In this document: positions 5,989-11,686 of the stretch, piece by piece
Position numbering within the stretch: position 1 is the stretch's first letter
Layout: every line of letters begins with the position of its first letter
Source of the DNA: Rhodobacterales bacterium CG2_30_65_12
GTDB taxonomy: Bacteria > Pseudomonadota > Alphaproteobacteria > Rhodobacterales > Rhodobacteraceae
Reading direction: 5' to 3'
Assembly: GCA_001873585.1 (NCBI GenBank)
Contig: MNZL01000035.1
Span: forward strand, 1 to 11,686
DNA: 11,686 nt
Notes under the pieces: generated by a model
Told to the model about the DNA's origin: nothing
The model's database searches: none
Seen by the model: only the letters and a program-made list of their open reading frames with translations
Program-made: the position numbers and the translations under genes

Positions 5989-7026
5989 TCAGCGCGCCGG
6001 AAGCGGCATCCACTCCGGCACGGCCACATCGGCGTGGGCGAAGGCCGGCAGCTTGGCGCCAAGATCTTCCATGTTGGTGATGTCGAGCTCGTTGAGCATC
6101 GCCTGGGTGATCAGCGTCGGCGGCACAATCACGCTTGCGCCCGGGTTTTCACCGGCCAACAGCATGGCGAGCGTCCGCACCGACACTTCGCCGACCACCG
6201 CCGGGTTGGTCGCGGCGGTGGCTTTCCAGGCCGAGCCTGCCTCGCGCATCGCCGAAATGTCGGCGGTCGAGACGTCGGCCGAGTAGATCGACACCTGGTC
6301 GGTCATGCCAGCTTCATCAACGGCGATCTTCACGCCCTTGGCGAACTCGTCGTAGGGAGCAAACATCACGGTGATGTTGGGGTTGGCCGTAAGCACCGAG
6401 CGCGCCTGGTTGGCGACCGAGTTGGCAATCGGGTTGTCGAGCGTGCCAAATTCGGCCACCTGATTGATACCGGGGTTATCGGCCTTGACCTTCACCCAGG
6501 TTTCGTCACGCCGATCGAGAGGCGCGATGCCGGGCACATAGACGTAGCCGGCGACGAACTCGGTGCCGTTGTCTTCAAGCGCGGCTTCGAGCGCGAGGCG
6601 GGCCAGGTCACGGTCGGATTGCTCGACCTGCGGGATCGCCTCGTTTTCAACGTCGACGTCGAAGGCGACAACCTTGATGCCGGCTTCGACGGCACGTTGC
6701 GCGGCGGCCTGCATCGATTCGGTCAGGCCGTGCTGGATGATAATGCCATCGACGCCAAGCGCGATGGCCTGGTCGACCATGTCGGCTTGAAGGGCAGCAT
6801 CCTGGCGGCTGTCCAACACCCGCAGATCAACGCCGATCGCCTCGGCCTGCTTTTCCACGCCCGAAAGATAGGCCTGGAAAAAATCGCCGGTGGAAAGATA
6901 GCGCACCAGCGCGATCTTCACGTCGCCGGGGTTGTCGAACGGTGCCGGCATGTCGGCGGCGAAGGCCATGGTGGGCAGCATCGCCGCGGCACCAAGAAGG
7001 CTGGTAAACACTCGTCTGGAGATCAT
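5989..7026 (-). CDS. Sugar ABC transporter periplasmic binding protein
   Basis: The product has 345 residues, with a signal peptide MISRRVFTSLLGAAAMLPTMAFA cut after A23 or A24. The mature part is a periplasmic binding protein of the ribose/galactose type (Peripla_BP_4): first strand VKIALVRYLSTGDFFQAYLSGVEKQA, then DQAIALGVDGIIIQHG, VEAGIKVVAFDVDVEN and a C-lobe strand VSIYSADVSTADISAMRE. It would capture a pentose-like ligand in the periplasm and deliver it to the adjoining permease. A strong AGGGAGGA ribosome site supports the ATG at 7026. It lies 32 bases after the permease gene and before the mutarotase. It does not closely resemble LsrB as I remember it, so AI-2 is not the obvious ligand. 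Regulon context points to 5-methylthioribose or a related 5-modified ribose. Confidence 0.92.
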   Translation of the reverse strand: MISRRVFTSLLGAAAMLPTMAFAADMPAPFDNPGDVKIALVRYLSTGDFFQAYLSGVEKQAEAIGVDLRVLDSRQDAALQADMVDQAIALGVDGIIIQHGLTESMQAAAQRAVEAGIKVVAFDVDVENEAIPQVEQSDRDLARLALEAALEDNGTEFVAGYVYVPGIAPLDRRDETWVKVKADNPGINQVAEFGTLDNPIANSVANQARSVLTANPNITVMFAPYDEFAKGVKIAVDEAGMTDQVSIYSADVSTADISAMREAGSAWKATAATNPAVVGEVSVRTLAMLLAGENPGASVIVPPTLITQAMLNELDITNMEDLGAKLPAFAHADVAVPEWMPLPAR

Positions 7027-7058
7027 GGTATCCTCCCTATTCTCCCTGTGGATTCAAA

Positions 7059-8063
7059 TCACGCAGCCCCCCGGCCAGTGCGGCCGGAAAGCGCGAAGGT
7101 AAACACCAGGGCCACCACGAGCACAGCGCCCTTGATGAAATCCTGGGTGTAGTAAGGCGCGTTGAGCATCGTCAGACCCTGCAACAGGATGCCAACAAAC
7201 AGCGCGCCAATGGCGGTGCCGAACGCGTTGGGTTTGGACGCGCCGAGCACGGCAAAGCCGATCAGCGCCGCCGCCACCGCGTCGAGCAGCAGGTTATTGC
7301 CGGAGGCCACATCGCCGCGCCCGAGCCGCGCCGCAAGCAGCACCCCGCCGAACGAGGCCAGCGTGCCCGAGATCATGTAGGCAATGATCTTGTAGCGGTT
7401 CACGTTGGCACCGGCGAGGCTCGCGGCCTTGTCGTTCGAGCCGATCGCATACATCAGCCGGCCGTGGCGGGTGAGTTCGAGAAACCCCCAGACAAGCACG
7501 GCGATGGCGATGAGAAACACCACTGAGAGCGGCACAAGATCGCTGATCCGGTAACGGCCCAGCATCAGGAAGGCATCGGAAAACGTGCCGGTCGCAATGG
7601 TGCCATCGGGCAGCGCCATGCCAGTGGACACCGAGCGCCCCTCGGTGGGGATGCGCTGCGCGCCGAGCAGGAGAAACATCATCCCAAGCGTCGCCAGCAG
7701 ATCGGGCACTTTGAACTTGACGATGAGAAAGCCGTTCACCGCGCCAACTGCGGCACCCATCGCCAGGCTGATCGCAACGGCCCAGAACGCGCTCATCTCC
7801 CAGACAACCATCACATAGGCCGAGAGCATAAGCGCCGAGGTGGCCACCGCGCCGATCGACAGATCGAAGCCGTCCACCACCAGCGTGGCCGTAACGCCGA
7901 GCGCGAGAATGCCGGTGATCGCCACCGATTGCAGGATGAAAACCGCCGAGAATGGCGACAGGAAGCCTTCGGCGGTGACGCTGAAAAAGATCAGCAGACC
8001 GGCCATCAGGGCAAGAAACCCATACCTGATGGCGATATCCAGATAGGAGGAGCTTTTGTGCAT
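7059..8063 (-). CDS. Sugar ABC transporter permease (RbsC/XylH type)
   Basis: This 334-residue inner-membrane protein of the BPD_transp_2 family has roughly eight to ten hydrophobic segments. The hallmarks are TATLVVDGFDLSIGAVA near 60 and the cytoplasmic coupling stretch MYAIGSNDKAASLAGANVNRYKIIAY, followed by SFGGVLLAARLGRG and a GALFVGILLQGLTML helix near the end. It forms the import channel, as a homodimer because only one permease gene is present, with the ATPase and binding protein beside it. The ATG at 8063 is preferred over one at 8156. The longer form would add a 31-residue non-membrane tail overlapping the ATPase gene, while MHKSSSYLDIAIRYG is a normal N-terminus seven bases after the ATPase stop. 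The single permease distinguishes it from LsrCD. Confidence 0.9.
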   Translation of the reverse strand: MHKSSSYLDIAIRYGFLALMAGLLIFFSVTAEGFLSPFSAVFILQSVAITGILALGVTATLVVDGFDLSIGAVATSALMLSAYVMVVWEMSAFWAVAISLAMGAAVGAVNGFLIVKFKVPDLLATLGMMFLLLGAQRIPTEGRSVSTGMALPDGTIATGTFSDAFLMLGRYRISDLVPLSVVFLIAIAVLVWGFLELTRHGRLMYAIGSNDKAASLAGANVNRYKIIAYMISGTLASFGGVLLAARLGRGDVASGNNLLLDAVAAALIGFAVLGASKPNAFGTAIGALFVGILLQGLTMLNAPYYTQDFIKGAVLVVALVFTFALSGRTGRGAA

Positions 8064-8070
8064 CTCTTTA

Positions 8071-9582
8071 TTATCCTGCTGCGCGTGCGGCGCCCGCTTC
8101 GACCACCTGGGCCATGATCGCGGACACGTCGATGTGTTCGTTACGGTGGTCGCCAACCACGGAATGCTCGCTCATCACGAGAATGCGGTCGGCCACTTCA
8201 AGCGCCTCGTCGAGTTCGGCGACGAAAACGATGGTGGTGCGGGTGGCGGCGGTTTCGCGGATCTTGCGGCCAATGTCGCGCCGGGCCTGAATATCGACGC
8301 CCTGGAAGGGTTCGTCGAGGATCAGCACACGGCTGGCCTCGGCCATCCAGCGCGCCACCATCACCTTTTGCTGATTGCCGCCCGAGAGGGTGAGAATGCC
8401 ATCGCCCGCGCCCTGACAGATCACGCCCATCTCGCCGATCATCCGGTTTGCAGTCGCGCGCTCGGAGCGGAACGAGAGGAAACCGCCGGGGTGGGAATGA
8501 CGCCGGGAAAACGGCAGCGTGATGTTGGCGGTGATGTCGAAATCCGGCACCACGGCGTTTACCAGCCGGTCTTTCGGGCACATGTAAACGCCGGCGGCCA
8601 CGGCATCGCCCGACGAGCGGGGTTTGTGCGGCTTGCCATCGAGCAGCATCGTGCCGGCCACCGGTGCATTCAGGCCGAAAAGCACCCCGGCGAAGGCCGA
8701 TTTGCCCGCGCCCACCAGCCCGGCCACCGCGATCACCTCGTTCTGATGGGCGGTCATGGTGAACGGCGCCGCACCCTCGCGCAGCACAAGCTCGCGCAGC
8801 TCCAGCACCGGCTTGCCGTTGGCGGGGATGGTGATATCCACCTCGGTGATTTCGTGGCCCAGCATGGCGCGCACCGCGCCTGCGTAATCAAGCGGCTTTT
8901 GCTCGAACTGCTGTACGATCTGGCCATCGCGCATCGACAGGATACGGTCGGCGAGCCGACGGATATCCGACATCCGGTGCGAGATATAGAGAATGGCAAC
9001 GCCCTTGTCGCGCAGCCGTTCGACCATCTCGAACAGCCGTTTCGTTTCCGCCGCCGAAAGCGAGGACGTCGGCTCATCAAGGATCAGCAGCTCGGGATCG
9101 TGCGCCATGGCGCGGGCGATGGCGACGAGCTGGCGATCAGCCAGCGCGAGGCTGGCCACCGGCAACGTCACGTCGATATCGAGACCCACCGCCACCGCGA
9201 TCTCACGGGCGCGGGCGCGCATTTGCCGGCGTTTGAGAAAGGTGCCACCACCGGAGGCAAGGGTGTCGAGCAGGAGGTTTGAGGCGACGTCGAGATCAGG
9301 CACCACGCCATCGTTGATGTTCTGGTGCACCGTCACCACGCCGCTGTGCAGCGCCTCGGACGGGGTTTCGGGCTTGAAAGGCGTGTCGCCCAGCATCACC
9401 GTGCCGTCGTCGGCCTGATGCACGCCGCAGAGCACCTTCACGAGGGTGGATTTGCCAGCCCCGTTGGCCCCCATCAGCACGGTGACCTGGCCACGCGGGA
9501 TTTTCATATCGATCCCTCGAAGCACCAGGTTCCTGCCGAAGGCCTTGTGCAGGCCAGAGATGCGAATAGCCGGTTCGCTCAC
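8071..9582 (-). CDS. Sugar ABC transporter ATPase, two nucleotide-binding domains
   Basis: The product is a 503-residue duplicated ABC ATPase of the RbsA/MglA/XylG type. Domain 1 has Walker A GANGAGKST (38-46), a degenerate signature LALADRQ (145-151), Walker B LLILDEP (165-171) and the switch H202 in YISHRM. Domain 2 has GLVGAGKSA (288-296), the signature LSGGNQQK (399-406) and Walker B LILDEP (420-425). Its H-loop position reads FVAELDE without histidine, as is normal in the second half of this family. It hydrolyses ATP on the cytoplasmic face to drive sugar import. It starts with GTG at 9582, supported by GGGAGG eight bases upstream (9596-9591). It is the first gene of the minus-strand operon ATPase, permease, binding protein, mutarotase, which begins at the operator shared with mtnK. 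Confidence 0.93.
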   Translation of the reverse strand: MSEPAIRISGLHKAFGRNLVLRGIDMKIPRGQVTVLMGANGAGKSTLVKVLCGVHQADDGTVMLGDTPFKPETPSEALHSGVVTVHQNINDGVVPDLDVASNLLLDTLASGGGTFLKRRQMRARAREIAVAVGLDIDVTLPVASLALADRQLVAIARAMAHDPELLILDEPTSSLSAAETKRLFEMVERLRDKGVAILYISHRMSDIRRLADRILSMRDGQIVQQFEQKPLDYAGAVRAMLGHEITEVDITIPANGKPVLELRELVLREGAAPFTMTAHQNEVIAVAGLVGAGKSAFAGVLFGLNAPVAGTMLLDGKPHKPRSSGDAVAAGVYMCPKDRLVNAVVPDFDITANITLPFSRRHSHPGGFLSFRSERATANRMIGEMGVICQGAGDGILTLSGGNQQKVMVARWMAEASRVLILDEPFQGVDIQARRDIGRKIRETAATRTTIVFVAELDEALEVADRILVMSEHSVVGDHRNEHIDVSAIMAQVVEAGAARAAG

Positions 9583-9740
9583 GTTATTTTCCTCCCGTCA
9601 GAGGAAGCTAGTCTCCGAAGCTTTCAAATGTCAATATAATTTGACAAATGGATGAAAACTGGAAATTCTGGGTTTGAAATTGGCTCGGCACAGCGCAGGG
9701 AGCCGTTCGATACTGCCGCTTTTGAAAGGGGGAAAGACCC
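9583..9740. promoter_or_regulatory. Divergent promoter region, ABC importer and mtnK
   Basis: This 158-base AT-richer gap lies between the importer operon (minus) and mtnK (plus). Its centre is the palindromic operator at 9622-9650. The two arms contain a perfect TTGACA on each strand (minus 9634-9629, plus 9641-9646), and the core contains TATAAT (9635-9640) on the plus strand. On the minus strand TAGCTT lies 18 bases after TTGACA. On the plus strand the best -10 for TTGACA is a weak AATTCT after 17 bases, while TATAAT lacks a good -35. So the operator overlaps the promoters, though exact start sites are undecided. AAAGGGGGAAAG precedes the mtnK ATG. Confidence 0.65.
9622..9650. promoter_or_regulatory. 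Putative operator, copy 2
   Basis: This imperfect palindrome has core TGTCAATATAATTTGACA at 9629-9646 and six-base arms TGTCAA/TTGACA that match perfectly. It agrees with the site at 2235-2263 at 21 of 29 positions, including outer TTTCA and TG. It lies midway between two divergently read operons and covers -35-like hexamers on both strands. A dimeric repressor bound here would silence the importer and mtnK-mtnA together. Confidence 0.7.
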
Positions 9741-11006
9741 ATGACGCAGCAAGATTATGAGGCGTTGAGCCCCGAAACACTGGCCAGCCGACTCGGCTCG
9801 GTTGAGTCGATCAGGGCCCGGCTGGGCGACCCGTCGCAATGGACGGTGCGCGAGGTGGGCGACGGCAACCTGAACCTGGTGTTCATTGTCGACGGCCCCG
9901 AGGGCAGCGTGATCGTCAAGCAGGCGCTGCCGTATGTGCGCCTTGTCGGCGATAGCTGGCCCTTGCCGCTCAAGCGCTCTTTTTTCGAATACAACGCGCT
10001 GGTGCGACAAGACGCGCGCGATCCCGGATCGGTGCCCAAGATCTACCATTTCGATGAGGTGCAGGCGATCGTGGCGATGGAGTTTCTCTCCCCCCATGCG
10101 ATCCTGCGCAAGGTGCTGATCGAGGGTGGGCGCGTTGAGGGCTTGGCCGATATGCTGGGCAAATTCTGCGCCCGCACGCTGTTTCGTGGCTCCGACCTCT
10201 CCATGCCGACGGCGAAACGCAAGGCCGACGCGGCGATGTTTCTCGGCAACGTGGAGATTTGCGACATCACCGAAAACCTGGTGTTTTCCGACCCGTATTT
10301 CGACGCCGAAATGAACCATCACACCCCGGCGCTAGACCCGGTGGTGAAGGTCTTGCGCGACGATATTGATCTCAAAGTGACAGCCCAGCACATGAAATGG
10401 GCCTTCGCCACCAATGCCGAAACCATGCTGCACGGCGATTTTCACTCCGGCTCGGTGATGGTGACAGAGACCGAGACCAAGGTGATCGACCCGGAATTTG
10501 CCACCTATGGGCCGATGGGGTTTGACCTGGGCATGCTCATTGCCAACTTCCTGATGGCCTATCTTTCCCAACCCGGCCATGCCGATACCCCCGGTGCGCG
10601 AGACGATTACCAAGAATGGATTCTCGGCGTGGTCGCCGATATCTGGGCCGGGTTCGAGGCCGAATTCACCCACCTTTGGCGGACCGAGCGCACGGGTATG
10701 CTCTACCAGGCCAGCTTGTTTGAGGATCAGGGCCATGCGCGCGGAGCCGAGCAGGCCCGGATCGACCGGCTCGCCGCAATCTGGCGCGACACACTCGGCT
10801 TTTGCGGCATCGAGATGCACCGGCGCATCCTCAGCCTCGCCCACAACGCCGATTTTGAAAAAATCGAGAACGAGGCGGTGCGTGCCCGCCTTGAGGCTCG
10901 GTCGCTGATGCTCGGGCGCACGCTCGCGGTGCGCCGCGGCGCGATTACCTCGATGGCGCAGGTGATCGACCTCGCCCGGCAGACCAACATGGAGGACTAC
11001 CTGTGA
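9741..11006 (+). CDS. mtnK: 5-methylthioribose kinase
   Basis: This 421-residue protein has the length and blocks of MtnK, a cytoplasmic kinase of the aminoglycoside-phosphotransferase fold. It phosphorylates 5-methylthioribose at C1 with ATP. EVGDGNLNLVFIV (38-50) is the glycine-rich nucleotide loop, and K60 in VIVKQALPYVRLVG is the ATP lysine. HGDFHSGSVMV (231-241) holds the catalytic aspartate D233. VIDPEFATYGPMGFDLG (248-264) holds the Mg-binding D250 and E252. F234 replaces the usual leucine of HGDLH, a mild change. The start is supported by AAAGGGGGAAAG just upstream. The stop overlaps the mtnA start by four bases (GTGA), as in many mtnK-mtnA operons. Use of a kinase rather than MTA phosphorylase implies free methylthioribose, made by MTA nucleosidase or taken up by the neighbouring importer. 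Close relatives can also accept other 5-modified riboses. Confidence 0.95.
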   Translation: MTQQDYEALSPETLASRLGSVESIRARLGDPSQWTVREVGDGNLNLVFIVDGPEGSVIVKQALPYVRLVGDSWPLPLKRSFFEYNALVRQDARDPGSVPKIYHFDEVQAIVAMEFLSPHAILRKVLIEGGRVEGLADMLGKFCARTLFRGSDLSMPTAKRKADAAMFLGNVEICDITENLVFSDPYFDAEMNHHTPALDPVVKVLRDDIDLKVTAQHMKWAFATNAETMLHGDFHSGSVMVTETETKVIDPEFATYGPMGFDLGMLIANFLMAYLSQPGHADTPGARDDYQEWILGVVADIWAGFEAEFTHLWRTERTGMLYQASLFEDQGHARGAEQARIDRLAAIWRDTLGFCGIEMHRRILSLAHNADFEKIENEAVRARLEARSLMLGRTLAVRRGAITSMAQVIDLARQTNMEDYL

Positions 11007-11686
11007 AAATCAACGGCACACCCTACCGCTCGATCTGGCGCGAGCCATCCGGGGAAGTCCGCATCATCGACCAGCGCTGGCTGCCGCACGAGCTGCGCGT
11101 CGTCACGCTGGCCAATCGCAAGGACTTCGCCGATGCGATCTTCGAAATGTGGGTGCGTGGCGCGCCCCTGATCGGCGCGACCGCCGCTTACGGCGTGGCG
11201 GTGCAGATGGCGGCAGACCCGTCGGACGCTTCGCTGAAGGAGACGTATGACGTGCTCCACGCCACCCGGCCCACCGCGATCAACCTCAAGTGGGCGCTCG
11301 ACGAGATGACCCGTGTGCTCGCCCCGCTGGCCCCCGAGGCGCGGGCCGAAGCCGCCTATGCCCGCGCCGCCGAGATCTGTGACGAAGACGTGGAGATCAA
11401 CCGTCAGATCGGCCTTGCCGGGCTGGAGCTGATCCGCGAAATCGCCCGCAAGAAAAATGGTGGGCGGGTGAATATTCTCACCCACTGCAACGCCGGCTGG
11501 CCGGCGACGGTGGATTGGGGCACCGCCACCTCGCCGATCTACCACGCCGTCGAGGACGGCATCGACGTGCACGTCTACGTCGATGAAACCCGCCCCCGCA
11601 ACCAGGGCGCGCAGCTCACGGCTTGGGAACTCAACGCGGCGGGGGTGAGCCACCAGCTTATCGTCGATAACGCCGGCGGGCATTTG
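11003..11686 (+). CDS. mtnA: 5-methylthioribose-1-phosphate isomerase, N-terminal part (cut by window end)
   Basis: The first 228 codons are visible; the gene continues beyond the window. MtnA converts 5-methylthioribose 1-phosphate to 5-methylthioribulose 1-phosphate, an aldose-ketose isomerisation of a sugar whose C1 is blocked by phosphate. The family blocks are IIDQRWLPHELRVVTL (21-36), WVRGAPLIGATAAYG (50-64), ATRPTAINLKWALDEM (87-102), and NILTHCNAGWPATVDWGTA (157-175) with catalytic C162. VDETRPRNQGAQLTAWEL (193-210) and IVDNAGGHL follow at the window edge. The catalytic aspartate of the GAD motif should lie just past the edge. The GTG start at 11003 overlaps the mtnK stop and has GGAGGAC at 10991-10997 as its ribosome site. 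The family also contains eIF2B-like proteins, but the residues seen are those of true MtnA. Confidence 0.95.
   Translation, partial: MKINGTPYRSIWREPSGEVRIIDQRWLPHELRVVTLANRKDFADAIFEMWVRGAPLIGATAAYGVAVQMAADPSDASLKETYDVLHATRPTAINLKWALDEMTRVLAPLAPEARAEAAYARAAEICDEDVEINRQIGLAGLELIREIARKKNGGRVNILTHCNAGWPATVDWGTATSPIYHAVEDGIDVHVYVDETRPRNQGAQLTAWELNAAGVSHQLIVDNAGGHL

Noticed and set aside
5974..5990. Third operator-like half site TGTCAA before the mutarotase gene
   Set aside because: Only one arm is present. The opposite TGAC arm at the required distance is missing, and it falls between genes of one operon at the binding-protein stop.
5641..7152. Long plus-strand open frame of about 500 codons
   Set aside because: It lies antisense to the mutarotase and binding-protein genes, both of which have clear family signatures and ribosome sites. 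Its composition (many H, R, G residues) is typical of a shadow frame in GC-rich DNA.
8064..8156. Extended N-terminus of the permease (start at 8156)
   Set aside because: It would overlap the ATPase gene by 86 bases and add a non-homologous tail; the start at 8063 gives a normal family N-terminus.
1279..9582. A quorum-signal (AI-2) uptake and degradation lsr operon
   Set aside because: Only LsrF is present. There is one permease instead of two, the binding protein does not look like LsrB from memory, and lsrK, lsrG and lsrR are absent in the window.
9682..9704. Hairpin or riboswitch in the mtnK leader (GGCTC/GAGCC)
   Set aside because: It is only a five-base stem with a 13-base loop and no recognisable SAM-riboswitch core or terminator, which is within chance expectation for GC-rich DNA.

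Overview
The window is dense, high-GC (by eye) DNA in an alphaproteobacterial style, most likely from the order Rhodobacterales. This inference rests on the arginine/alanine-rich products, GTG and TTG starts, strong GGAGG-type ribosome sites, a sensor-kinase/binding-protein pair of the TctE type, and the protein families themselves. No rRNA, tRNA, CRISPR array, transposase or integrase is visible.

Layout. (1) Positions 2-1191, plus strand: the last 48 residues of a sensor histidine kinase overlap a periplasmic solute-binding protein gene, and a strong hairpin at 1221-1243 closes the unit. (2) Positions 1279-5414 hold a divergent pair of transcription units. lsrF, for an LsrF-type class I aldolase/thiolase, runs on the minus strand. 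Opposite it on the plus strand lie a split transketolase (N half, then C half) and a form IV RuBisCO-like protein (RLP). (3) Positions 5473-9582, minus strand: an apparent operon for a carbohydrate ABC importer (ATPase, permease, binding protein) plus an RbsD/FucU sugar mutarotase. (4) Positions 9741 to the window end, plus strand: mtnK (5-methylthioribose kinase) overlapping mtnA (5-methylthioribose-1-phosphate isomerase), the latter cut by the window edge.

The two divergent promoter regions (2161-2329 and 9583-9740) share a 29-base imperfect palindrome with core TGTCAATNNAATNTGAC. Blocks 2 to 4 therefore look like one regulon of four transcription units under one unseen regulator.

The combined content suggests an uptake and catabolic module for 5-methylthioribose or a related 5-modified pentose. 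The importer brings the sugar in, FucU equilibrates anomers, MtnK phosphorylates C1, and MtnA makes the 1-phospho-ribulose. The carbon skeleton would then be processed by a set not found in the textbook salvage route: an RLP without the RuBisCO carboxylase residues, a divergent split transketolase, and an LsrF-type Schiff-base enzyme. MtnB, MtnC, MtnD and the class II aldolase of the DHAP shunt are not in the window, though they could lie beyond its right edge. The combination and its shared operator are the main items of interest. The exact reactions of RLP, transketolase and LsrF here are inferred, not shown.
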